This document shows, one piece after another, positions 48,881 through 59,935 of a stretch of DNA of 64,000 nucleotides. The notes beneath the pieces are model-generated. The model had not been told where the DNA came from, ran no database searches, and worked only from the letters and a program-made list of their open reading frames with translations. Source of the DNA: Cryptomeria japonica (taxonomy: Eukaryota; Streptophyta; Pinopsida; Cupressales; Cupressaceae); the NCBI RefSeq assembly GCF_030272615.1, contig NC_081413.1:162440849-162504848 (forward strand), given 5' to 3'. The translations under genes and the position numbers were made by a program. Within the stretch, counting starts at the first letter, position 1; the number at the start of each line of letters is the position of its first letter.

Positions 48881-49050
48881 CATACATGGTCCTAAGGGGT
48901 CATATGGTGTCATGGGGGGTCATGCAAGGTCCTAATGGGGTTGCACATGTGTTATAACATTATATTAGGACATCATATGGTCTTAAGGGGTCATATGGTG
49001 TGCTAAGGGACCTTATATGATGTCATTAGGGGTTATGTGGGGTCCTAATG
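48880..49050. repeat. 20-bp satellite-like array, third block
   Basis: Units CCTAAGGGGTCATATGGTGT, AAGGGGTCATATGGTGTGC and GTCCTAATGGGG, mainly in the orientation opposite to 44877-45036. Confidence 0.85.
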
Positions 49051-49099
49051 GGGAGAGAGAGGGTAGGAATACAATGTACTAAGATATTGATCTAGACTA

Positions 49100-49272
49100 T
49101 ATATGAATATATTTTACATACATATATGTATACATACACATACATGTTTTATATACATATACATACATATTATATATATATATATATATACATATTATAC
49201 ATGTACATATTATATACATACATATATGTATACATACACATACACATACATATTATATATATATATTATATA
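49100..49272. repeat. AT / ACAT microsatellite
   Basis: Runs of ATACATACACATAC and (TA)n. The Tyr/Ile/Thr reading frame here is a repeat artefact. Confidence 0.9.
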
Positions 49273-49456
49273 TGTTGGCATGATTGGCATAACTGATACA
49301 AATGAGGTGATGCAGTTAAAGACTGATGTCTACACCGGTAGAGGATAGAAGATTATTTGTGATGAAGAGATTGATATTTTGTGATTAGATGACTTGATCA
49401 GTTATTTGTGTTCTCATTGATGGCAACTGATGTTAAATGATGTTAACTGATATTTC
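49273..49456 (+). repeat. LTR-like fragment
   Basis: Starts TGTTGGCATGATTGG as copia LTRs here do and contains CACCGGTAG and TGATGGCAACTGATG phrases. It stops where element C3 begins. Its continuation may be 55085-55680, but no target duplication was found. Confidence 0.4.
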
Positions 49457-49779
49457 TGTTGGTATTATGGATGACTTCGTCATGTGTTGCATTGGTTTTG
49501 CCATTGATGTCAACACTTATCTTTCTGGAGGTCTACATTGTTGATTTGGCACTCTAGTTATATTGGTTTATTGTTGAACCGACACATTGTGGTCCCGACA
49601 TGGATAATGGCTTACGCACAGTCATCGGTATGTGCTTCATCGACAGGTTATATGGTTCACCGGCAGTGATGATGACTTGTTATCATCTGGAGATCATTTG
49701 GTTATGTCGAAGACATGGATTAGATGTTTGGATTTGGTATTTTTTTTATTGGTCTAATCGGGTTCACATATTTGCCACT
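49457..49779 (+). repeat. 5' LTR remnant of C3
   Basis: Matches 53948 to about 54269 (TGTTGGTATTATGGATGAC ... GGTTCACATATTT), then departs from the LTR at about 49779 into gag. Confidence 0.9.
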
Positions 49780-50595
49780 ATAAAAATTGCAAAATTGAAA
49801 TGTTACCGGGTCAGGTATGAAAATTTAAAAATGGAAGAGGATGAAAGAATTTTTGCATTTATGGAAAGAGTTAATGAAATTGTTTTAAGAATACAATGTT
49901 GTGGAGGATCTTTAAGTGAAGATGAAATTGTTTCTAAAGTTTTAAGAGCTTTGACACCAGCTTATAAAATGAAAGTGACAGCTATTAATGAGTTGAGAAC
50001 AATCCCTAATACATCAATTTGTAGAGATACTTTGGTTGGAAAACTTTCAGCATTTGAGCTTGAAGAGTTTGGTCATGTTGCTACAGTCAAAACTGATATA
50101 GTTTTCAAAGCATCATCATCTGACAAATCTGATTGGAAAGCACTTTATGCAAAAGAACTTGAAGATATCAGGAGAGAAAATGAAGAACTTGAAGCACTAT
50201 TTGCAAGGAAGATGCCTAAAGGTCCAGTAGGAAGTAAGTATGAAGGTAAAGTACCTTTCAAATGTTTTAATTGCAATAAAGTTGGTCATATGGCATCTAG
50301 GTGTCCTAATAGACATGCAAGACTAAGAGAGGAAGCAAAGAGAACATATAAGCCTAACCCTGAATATCAGAGATACTGAATTAAGAAAAACAAAGATAAG
50401 TCATGCTACTATGCAAATGAAGGTGTTATAGATGATTCATATAAAGATCTAGCAGATAGTGGATGGGTATTTGTTGCATTAAAAGCAGATCCACCGACAC
50501 CTATTGTCAAACTAGTAGAGCGAACATTAGTAGCAAAAATTGAAGAAAAGGATGAGTGGATCATTGATAGTGGATGCTTGCATTATATGACTGGT
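49780..50595 (+). pseudogene. gag: C3 gag (5' truncated) and protease start
   Basis: YRVRYENLKMEEDERIFAFM, NEIVLRIQCCGGSLSEDEIV and KVLRALTPAYKMKVTAINEL are copia Gag (UBN2-type) segments; the knuckle CFNCNKVGHMASRC is intact. A TGA at 50377 follows, then the protease region with WIIDSGCLHYMTGD near 50558-50600 (D-S-G). An ATG in the LTR at 49600 is in frame with gag, giving a 259-codon LTR-gag read-through frame. Confidence 0.85.
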
Positions 50596-51480
50596 GATAA
50601 AAGAAAATTCTTATCATTATAGGAAATTCATGGAGGTTTAGTAAGATTTGGAGAAGACAAAGCTTGTTTAATCAAAGGAAGAGGCACTATATCTTTGGAT
50701 GGTAAGCATAATACTGGCAATGTTTATTATGTTGAAGGTTTAAAGCATAATCTATTGAGTGTTGGTCAGTTAGTGGAAAAAGGATTTCAATTACAATTCA
50801 AGAATGGAAAATGTAAAACCATGAACAAAATTGGATTGGAAATTGCAACCGGCAATCAGACTAAAGGTAATATCTTTCATTTGAATACCAGTGATAAGAC
50901 ATGTTTGATTGCACACATTGATGAAAGTTGGTTATGGCATAAAAGACTCTGTCATGTGAATTTTAATTGTATTGTAAAGATTAGTTCAACTAAGGTGGTA
51001 AGGGATTTACCTAAGATTGTGAAACCTCATAATTCGGTATGTAAGGAGTGTCAAATGGGAAAGCAAGTTAGAACAACATTTAAGAGCATTTTTGAGAAAT
51101 CCAATAATATTATTGATTTAATTCATACTGATTTATGTGGTCTAGCAAGAACAAGAAGTCTTCAAGGAGATAGATACTTTATGCTAATAATTGATGATTA
51201 TTCTAGAATGTGTTGGGTTACTTTTCTTAGGGAGAAATCAAAAGCTTTTGGAAGATTCAAGATATACAACGCATTGATAGAGAATGAAACTGGCAAGAAA
51301 ATCAAATGTTTGAGATCTGACCGAGGAGGAGAATTTACATCTAGGGAATTCAATTCATTTTGTACGGAGAATGAAATCAAAAGACAACTATCAGCACCCC
51401 GGACACCCTAGCAGAATGGAGTTGTGGAAAGGAAGAACATAACTATATTGGATGCAGCAAGAACCATGATGATGGAAGCA
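50596..51480 (+). pseudogene. C3 integrase
   Basis: Pre-integrase LKHNLLSVGQL, zinc-binding WLWHKRLCHVNF...CKECQMGK (HHCC), core Asp in LIHTDLCG, second Asp in CLRSDRGGEFTS, Glu in GVVERKN. TAG at 50622 and at 51409-51411, the latter within the normally P-Q-Q-N-G motif. Confidence 0.9.
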
Positions 51481-53085
51481 AATCTACCTCATGTGTACTG
51501 GAGAGAAGCAGTGAATACAACGGTTTATACTTTCAACAAAGTTCACATCAAAGATGAAACTGATAAGACCCCTTATGCACTATGGTTTGGTCATACTCCT
51601 ACTCTTAAATACTTTAGAATATTTGGAAGCAAATTCTATATTAGGAGAGATGAGTTTATTGGAAAATTTGATCCTAGAAGTGATGAAGGAATATTTCTTG
51701 GTTATTCAACTAGAAGCAAGGCATATAGATGTTATAATAAAAGATTGCAGAAAATCATTGAGAGTACTAATGTAAACATAGATGAACATTTTAGAGGAGA
51801 ATCAAGATCTATAGAACCGACAGTAGAAATGGTTATAAATGAATTGACACAGATTGCACTAGTACATAATGAAGAACCAGTCACAACAACATCATCAAAA
51901 AACTCAACTATGACTAAAGAACAACAACCTGTAAGTGGAAATCAGAATAAACCTAGGTATGTAAGATTGAATCATTCAGAAAATCAAATAATTGAAAATA
52001 AAAATCAAGGTGTTATGACTAGAGAAAGATTGGCAAATGAAGAGGTATGTTTAATTTCTCAAGTTGAACTAGCATCAATTGTTGCAAAGTGTCAAGATAA
52101 ACATTGGATAAAAGCAATGGAAGATGAATTAGAACAGATTGAAAAGAATAATACTTGGACATTAGTTCCCTGGCCTAAAAACAAAAATGTAATTGGAACT
52201 AAATGGGTATATAGAAATAAACTTAATGAAGATGGTGAAGTAATCAGAAACAAAGCAAGATTAGTTTGTAAAGGTTATTCATAGAAAGAAGGAATTGATT
52301 ATAATGAAACCTTTGCATCGGTAGCCAAAATTGAAGTAGTTAGACTATTTCTTACATTTGCAGCTCACAAGAACTGTAAAGTTTATCACATGGATGTAAA
52401 ATGTGCATTTTTTAATGGAGATCTTGAAGAGGAAGTTTACATTGAACAACCCGATGGATTTTCATTAACATATGATAAGGATATGGTTTGCAGGTTAAGG
52501 AAAGCTTTATATGGTTTGAAGCAAGCTCCCAGAGCTTGGTATGCTAGACTGGATAAATATCTTTTAAAGCTTGGATACACAAAAGGTAATGCTGACAGTA
52601 ATTTGTATTACAAAATCACCAATGATGATATTTTGGCTATTGAAGTATTTGTGGATGATATCATTTTTGGAGGTGAAGAAGAGTTATGTAAAGACTTTTC
52701 GAACAAGATGCAAAAAGAATTTGAAATGTCTATGATTGGAGAGATAAAAAAAAATCTAGGTTTGTAGATTTCTCAAACAGATAAAGCTATATTCATATGT
52801 CAAACAAAATACTTGAAGGAACTTTTGAAGAATTTTGGAATGGAAAACTCCAAACTGGGAAGCACTCCTATGACTACAACAGATAAATTGACATTAAACA
52901 ATGATTCAGCTCCTATAAATCCAACAAGGCACAAATCTATGATTGGAGCATTAATGTATTTGACACAAACCAGACCTGATATAATGAGTGCAATGTGTAT
53001 TGTTTCTAGATTTGAAAGCAAACCTAAAGAAAATAATGAATCAGCAGTAAAAAGGATTTTCCAGTACCTTCAAGGCACATCCTTG
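51481..53085 (+). pseudogene. pol: C3 integrase C-terminus and reverse transcriptase
   Basis: HVYWREAVNTTVYTFNKVHI and FRIFGSKFYI, a variable linker, then RT with [61 protein letters not shown] and VFVDDIIFGG. Stops are TAG at 52282 (after GYS) and 52765 (after LGL), both at usual Gln positions. The RT end TRPDIMSAMCIVSRF is at about 52970. Confidence 0.92.
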
Positions 53086-53597
53086 GTTTATGGTATCCTA
53101 AGGATGAAAATTTTGAGTTATGTGCATATACAGATGCTAATTGGGCAGGAGATGTGGATGATAGAAAGAGTACCACTAGCGGTGCATTCTTTCTTGGCAG
53201 AAGGTTAATTTCATGGATAAGCAAGAAGCAAACTTGTACATCATTATCTACAGTAGAAGAAAAATATGTTGTAGCAACAACTAATTGCACATAGGTATTA
53301 TGGATCAAGCAAATGTTGAAGGATATCAAGGTAAAATACAAATAACTGATAATTATTCATTGTGATAATTCAGCAGCAATTGATATATCAAAGAATCCAG
53401 TATTTCACTCTAAAACAAAGCATGTTTCTATTAAGTATAATTTTCTGAAAGAGAATGTTGAAGCAAATGAAGTGAGATTGGTTTATGTGAATACTAAAGA
53501 GCAAATTGCAGATATTTTTACAAATCCTTTGCCTAAGGAAACATTTGAATATCTCAGAGAGAAGCTTGGGGTAATTTCCCCACCGACAAAGACTTGA
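53086..53597 (+). pseudogene. C3 RNase H
   Basis: After a one-base shift near 53085, the frame reads CAYTDANWAGDVDDRKST, ISWISKKQTC, HCDNSAAIDISKNPVFHSKT and ADIFTNPLPKETFEYL, ending near 53597. TAG at 53292 and TAA near 53344. Confidence 0.88.
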
Positions 53598-53934
53598 ATG
53601 ATGAAGATTGGCATCAAACCGACAGGGACTAATAGAAAAATCTTTTTCCGGTCTTGATGAAGGAGAGCTACTGCTTAGGGGGAGTAGTTAGATGTATGTT
53701 ATCTTTTGATTCTTAACTGCTTTGGCATTTGATGTCAAAGGGGGAGATATATCAATGGAAAAACATTATACTTTGGGAAGAGATGTATTCTTGAGAGAGA
53801 TGTATTTGGTTTTGGTTATATGGTTTTTGTTTTTGGTACAAAACTTTGTATTGATCTATTCTGGGAGATTGTTGGTTTTTGGCATTTTTTTTTTGGCACT
53901 TAGATGTTTTTCCATCTAGTGTTGCCATCAATGC

Positions 53935-53947
53935 CAAAGGGGGATAT
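53935..53947 (+). promoter_or_regulatory. Polypurine tract of C3
   Basis: CAAAGGGGGATAT next to the LTR start TGTTGGT; another purine tract lies at about 53738-53747. Confidence 0.88.
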
Positions 53948-55084
53948 TGTTGGTATTATGGATGACTTCGTCATGTGTTGCATTGGTTTTGCCATTGATG
54001 TAAACACTAATCTTTCTAGAGGTCTACATTATTGATTTGGCACTCTGGTTATATTGGTTTATTGTTGAACCGGCACATTGTGGTCCCAACATGGATATTG
54101 GCTTATGCACAGTCACCGATATATGCTTCACCGGTAGATTGTATGGTTCACTGGCAGTGATGATGACTTGTTATCATCTGGAGATCATTTGGTTATGTCA
54201 AAGACATGGATTGGATGTTTGGATTTGGTGTTTTTCTTATTGGTCTAATCAGGTTCACATATTTTCCTTAACCGAAAGATAGGTCCAGGTTACGGACCGA
54301 TACATGACATCATATTCCAGATCAGCATGACACATTTTGGAAATGGTTTATTGATTGGATAATGTGTAAATGTATTGAGGCTGACATATTGTATCACTTC
54401 AAGACTTATTTGTAATTGACTTAAATATAATATCTTTAGTGAGCCGACCTCATGATAAGGTCTTAGGTTTTGTATAAATAATTGTAAGATCTTATTGAAG
54501 ATAATATGATGAGTGTGTGTGACTATTGAAGATCATTGTGAAGAGAAGATCCTTGTGCGAATCACATAAATATTATCTAAAGGTTGAAGCAAAGGTTATG
54601 AAGGTGTTTGGCACTCATGGTCGGAGCTTAAACCGGTACTGAATCCAACATTGCAGATGCTATATTGAAGCAACACATTGTTATTGGATTTGACTATCCA
54701 ATTGTAGTTAGTGTGACTCCTATTTTGTGATTGAGCAGTGAGCTCTAGGCGGTTGGCCTTTTTGCATGTGCAGACCCCATTATTGTATTCACTTACTATC
54801 TGTAGTAGTATCATCTAATTGTGGGTAAGGTTTCCCACCATGGTTTTTCCCCTTATAGGGTTTCCACGTCAAAATATCTGTGTCATGTATTGTGGATGTT
54901 TTTTCTCTTTTTGTTTCATGCATTAAGTTATACCGGTATTAATATAACTGTTAATTTGTTTTACCGGTACTAAGTTTTAAGTTGGAATAATTAGTTTTGG
55001 GTTGTAATTTATTGACAACTAATTCACCCCCCCTCTCAGTTGTCCTTCCCGGTTCATAATAGTTTCCTGATGATTGGTTTATCA
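53948..55084 (+). repeat. 3' LTR of C3
   Basis: TGTTGGTATTATGG to TTTATCA, about 1137 bp. Its second half (54610-54800) contains AAACCGGTACTGAA, GAGCTCTAGGC.GTTGGCC and GCATGTGCAG, also present in the LTRs of element B and its solo copies. C-tract with CTCTCAGT near 55027-55040. Confidence 0.85.
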
Positions 55085-55986
55085 TCTAAGTGATTTATTC
55101 TACCAGAGACAGGGTTTACAGACATTTTACATAAGACTGTGAAATAGGACTTTAACTAGTATATGCAGAGATGTTTTACTTAAAGCGGATGATTGGTGAT
55201 GATTGATGATTTGCAGTTTGGAATATAAGATTTAATCATGGTAATGAGCATCTGAATGAAACCATATCTTGTGATGACTATCAGAAGGCATGTTTCTAAT
55301 TTTTGATGAAGTTTTGCTAGGGTTTAAGAAGGTTTTTAGAACTGGTGATGAAATCATCAAACCGGTAATGATTTTTGGTATGGTGGTGATCGACAACAAG
55401 TTCACCTATTGATGATTATGTGACACAAACTGCATGAAAGTTTTGAAAGATGTTTTGGCACATTTGCAGAGAAAATTTCTTGGGAATGTCCAAAGTGCTT
55501 AGCGGAGTGAGCTAAGGGTTTGACTTTGTACCAAATCAACTTGTCGTGATGATTTATGATCATTCAATGGCTGATATTGATTTGTAATTGATTGTAATGA
55601 TCCATATGATGATCTAAAATGAGTTGTAAAGATCTATGATGATCTATGATGTAATGTAGGGTTTAGTGGCCGACCTAGTGGAAAGCATTATTTATGTTGG
55701 CCATAGAGTTTTTTAGTGGCGAATCTTTGCCAATTGGCAAATTTTGCATATTTGTTTTTGAGGAAATGGCAAATAGTCTGGGGCAACATAGTGGTCAAAT
55801 CGCTCAGAATTTTGGGGTTAATGATACATTGTATTCTAGCTTCACCATTGACCACACAACGTTTGACGTGCATGCCCATAATATTCACTTGGAATCACTC
55901 AAACGTGGGTATTAGATAACCTCCGTTATTTGCCAGAAATAGTAAAATGACCACATACCCATGACCTAATTCACCAACGGTAAATT
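55085..55986. repeat. LTR-like fragment and unassigned sequence
   Basis: 55085-55660 has the style of a copia LTR (ACCGGTAATG, ATGATTTATGATCATTCAAT, GTAATGTAGGGTTTAG) and may belong with 49273-49456. 55670-55986 has no recognised content; small frames on both strands are unsupported. Confidence 0.35.
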
Positions 55987-57472
55987 TGATAACTTAATGA
56001 TGAACGAATAGTACCAAACTGGTACTGAGAGGGGGGGGTGAATCAGTACAGGCAAAAACACAGCCTTAAACTAGTTTGTCAACTAACACTTATGCACTAA
56101 CAAACAAACAGCAACATCGATCCTTCAACAAAGTTCAACCGGCAAAACCCAGTGTAACTGAGACAAGAAAAGACCAGTTGACACTTATCTTCTCATATAA
56201 TCTAACTCTTCATTCCCATTTCACCCTAATGCATGAACAGGCAATCTACCATCAAAGATGTACATATTATAGCAAGATCAACATGCATCACCACTTAATT
56301 AGAAAACAATCATAACATCACATAAAGAAAGCATCACACATGACACACATATTTTTTACGTGGAAACCCAATTGGGAAAAACCACGGTGGGGATGAATAC
56401 CCACAAGCTTGTTTTTGAACTCTTCGGAAGTCCTCTCTATTAGGAGCCTTGTCCGGTTAAAGATAGATACAATAGGTTCTGTTAGGAACCGATCCTATTA
56501 GGGATCACCTGGTTAAGGGTTAAACCCTGTTAAGGGTACCTTGTTAGAGGATTTCAAGAACTCAATAGCTAAAGGATATCAATGACTCAGTAGCTTCGAG
56601 TTACCCTATTAGAGGATTTTCAACAAGCCGGTTAAGGCTACCCTATTAGGGGATTTCACAACTGTTGAAGTGGTTAAAGATCAATAGGTATATCAATGAC
56701 CTGATAATAGCACTCAATGCCAATGCAGATCCGCTTAAGCTCCTCTTCACCTTCTGCACTTACACTCTGCAGATATAACTTCTCTCCTCTAGTCTAGCAA
56801 GAATTGTGTATCTCTTCTCTTAGATACACACACACAACTTTTACCAACAACCTCTGAAAGAATCACAACATCGACCTTATAGGACAACAGACATGTTGGT
56901 AGCATAAACCCTAAACCCTAGACCTGTTAGGTTAAGGAGTTCAAATGGTTCAATCCTAACCATTGATCATACTGTATTGAATGCAACAATCTTGATCCAA
57001 TCTCAAGACATTCTCCATCATTTGTTTTCCACCAATTTCATGGCAGCTGATAACCCATCACTTGTTATCACCGTTTATAGACTTCGCACATTCTCGAGGT
57101 AGATAGGAACACTCTTCTTTACGCAAGATCCTTCATGTGCACAAGGCTTATGTGGCAACACTATCTGTTCTTCGTTATCATGCTAACTTCATCACATAAA
57201 GATCACCTTGAAGCACTCCAACCAAAAATCTTAAAGTTGAGACCACCAACTAGTAGTCATGCACTGCTTCCATGTGCTGGTTCCCATAACCTTATGTTGG
57301 TTCACCTTGAACAAGCACACCGCTTCACTTTGGTACAAATACCGGTTCATAGTGTTATACTGGTTCTTACATATGCTGATTCTCACCTCTTCAGTGTATT
57401 GACATCAATGATAACATACAATTTAATTATGTCCACATACCGGTTCTCATACTGGTTCACATAATGCCAACA
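55987..57472 (-). repeat. 3' LTR of C4
   Basis: 1486 bp, plus strand TGATAACTT to ATGCCAACA. Carries G8, GGAAACCCAATTGGGAAAA and repeated GGTTAAGG / CCTATTAGGG phrases, like the LTRs of C2 and element A. Confidence 0.93.
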
Positions 57473-57488
57473 ATATCCCCCTTTGCCA
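57473..57488 (-). promoter_or_regulatory. Polypurine tract of C4
   Basis: Minus strand TGGCAAAGGGGGATAT, adjoining the 3' LTR. Confidence 0.9.
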
Positions 57489-57714
57489 TTGATGGCAATA
57501 TACAAAGATGTATCTCTGCTAACTCATCTTCTCCCCAATTTTTGCATATATCTTCTCCGCTACACTTTTTCTCCCCCTTTGACAACAATGCCAAAGTGGA
57601 GGCACAAACATCCTTGTTCCATTATGTTGATCCCCCTGAGGAGTAGCATCCTTCAACACATCAATCAACAAAAATTTGACTAAGCAATACCTGACTGATG
57701 TGGAACAAATACTT

Positions 57715-59935
57715 TTAATTTACCTCCTGAAGGGGCAGTACCCCCAATTCACCTCTTAAATACATAAATGTAGTCTTTGGGAGAGGCTTGGTGAATATGT
57801 CTGCTAACTGCTCCTTACTGGAAACATGTTCCAGTGCAATCTCTTTATTCTAAACCTTTTCCCTCGAGAAATGATACTTAAGCTCAAAATGCTTGGTTCT
57901 AGAATGTAAAACCAGATTCTTTGAAATATTGATAGCACTTGTGTTATCACAGAATATACTTATTGGTTCATATACAGGGATTTTGAAGCCATCTAATACA
58001 TGCTTCATCCAAATTGTCTAAGTGTAGTTCATGAAAGCTGCAACATACTCTGCTTCCACTGTAGACTAAGAGATACAACTTTGCTTCTTACTCATCCATG
58101 AGACCAGTCTACCACCAAGAAAGAATGCACCACCGGTTGTGCTTTTTCGATCATCCACATTACCTACCCAATCAGCATATGTGAATACTTTCAGGTTGAA
58201 ATCATTTTTGTATGGGTACCACAATCCATAGTCAATTGTTCCCTTTAGATACCTAAGAATCCGCTTGACTGCAACCAAGTGGGATTCTCTTGGACTTTTT
58301 TGGAACCTTGCAGTAATGCCAACTGCATGTACAATATCTAGTCTGCTATGCACTACATAATGCAACTTACCAATCACTGGTCGCTATTCCTTCTCATCAA
58401 CCAATGTGGAATCATCCTCTTTTGATAATTTGCAACCGGTCACCATCGGTGTACCAACCAGTTTTCTATCTTCCATGCCAAAGGTCTTCAACACCTCTTT
58501 GACATATTTGGACTGAGTGATAAAGATTCCATCTTTCATCTGTTGGATCTACAGTCCAATGAAGAACTTAATCTCCCCTATGAGTGACATCTCAAACTCT
58601 TCCTTCATCTCATCAGCAAACTCATGACTCATCTTGTCATCTCCACCAAAGATAATGTCATCAACAAAAACCTCACAGATCAGGATCTGATCTCCTTCAG
58701 ATTTCAAGTAGATATTGCTATCTTCCCTTGTTCTCTCAAATCCAATCTTCACAAGATGGGAATGTAGACGTTCATACCATGCTCTAGGTGCCTACTTTAG
58801 ACCATATAAGGCTTTATGTAGCCTGCACACCATATCACTGTCTTCAGATAGGGAAAACCCATTTGGTTGCTCTATATACACCTCCTCCTCAAGTACACCA
58901 TTTCGAAATGCAGATTTTACATCCATTTGATATACCTTGAATCCTATAAAAGCTACATATGCAAGAAGCATACGAACTCCTTCCAATCTGGCTACAGGAG
59001 CAAAGGTTTCTCCATAGTCTTCTCCTTCTTCTTGAGCATATCCTTTGCACACCAATCTGGCTTTGTTCCTAATCACTGTGCCATCCTCATTCAACTTGTT
59101 TCTGAACACCCATTTGGTGCCAATAACATTTTTATGCTCTGATCTGGGTACCAAGGACCATGTACCATTTTTCTCTATCTGGTCAAGTTCCTCTTCCATT
59201 GCCTTGATCCAGTCTTCATCTTTATGAGCCTCTTTGAATGACTTAGGCTCAAATTCAGAGATCAAACATGAGTTTTCTCTGATCTTTCTTCTTGTAAGGA
59301 TTCCTACATCCTTATCTCCTATGATTTGCTTAGGATCATGATTCAGCTTGACATACCGAGGAATAGTCTTGATTGGTTCTTCTTGCTTTTCCTCCTCATC
59401 CTCATCTTCATCAGTATCAGCATTCACCAGTTCAGGAACACTGTTAATGGTACTTGGTTGACTGACAACCGGTTCCTAGAAGGTTGCAACCAGTTCATTT
59501 ATAGCTTGCTCACTGTCAATTTCCTCTAGTTTCTCAGAGGTTTCATCAACTGTCACATTGATACTTTCCATAATTCTCTGAGTCCTATTGTTGAAACACT
59601 TGAGAGCTTTACTCTTGGTGGAATATCCTAGGAATATTCCCTCATCACATTTAGCTTCAAACTTTCCCTTATGTTCACTCCTATTGATGTAACATTTGCT
59701 ACCAAATATCCTAAAGTAGCTAACCATAGGTGTCTTACCAGTCCAATACTCATAAGGAGTTTTGTCCTTACCTTTCTTGATGAGTACCCGGTTCATTGTG
59801 TAGACTACAGTGCTTACCGCTTCTCTCCAAAAGGTGTGAGCTACCTTTCCTTGAATCAACATGGTTCTAGCTACTTCAACCACAGTCCAGTTATTCCTCT
59901 CTACTAGGCCATTCTACTGTGGAGTCCAGGGGGGC
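57715..59935 (-). pseudogene. pol: C4 integrase end, reverse transcriptase and RNase H
   Basis: One frame from about 59935 to a TAA at 57715. FWREAVSTVVYTMNRVLI and FRIFGSKCYI (integrase C-terminus), [10 protein letters not shown] linker, then [53 protein letters not shown] and VFVDDIIFGG. RNase H has TYADWVGNVDDRKST and a usual ADIFTKPLP-type end. TAG codons lie near 59915, at 59476, 58792, 58549, 58066 and 58018, five of them at conserved Gln positions; another is near 58379. Confidence 0.9.

Larger units (their letters stand above)
45037..48900. repeat. Large foldback (inverted-repeat) structure
   Basis: A left arm near 45225-45475 matches in inverted orientation the segment near 47712-47965, e.g. 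TTAGAAGATCTTATAAATT, GGATGTTTGAGAGTGGTTT, ATATATACATGAAATATAA and AAAACAAAAC.GGATC. The outer ends also correspond: CTTCCACACTAAGTGGACAC (left, reversed) against AACTTCCACTTTTTGGCC and GGACACAACTTC, with CCTAAGGGGTCATATGGTGT beyond. The right arm has about 700 bp extra (48035-48830). The interior is a CT-rich region and a palindromic array. No transposase is present. It could be a foldback or MULE-like non-autonomous element, or a satellite-derived palindrome. Confidence 0.75.
49457..55084 (+). mobile_element. Copia element C3, with truncated 5' LTR
   Basis: A full 3' LTR (53948-55084) and polypurine tract follow an almost single-frame Gag-Pol. At the left, only the first ~323 bp of the LTR (49457-49779) remain and join directly to mid-gag, so PBS and leader are gone. 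No matching target duplication (ATTTC at left, TCTAA at right), so the right edge or the history is uncertain. Confidence 0.85.

Noticed and set aside
49103-49348. Tyr/Ile/Thr-rich frame
   Set aside because: Translation of the ACAT/AT microsatellite.
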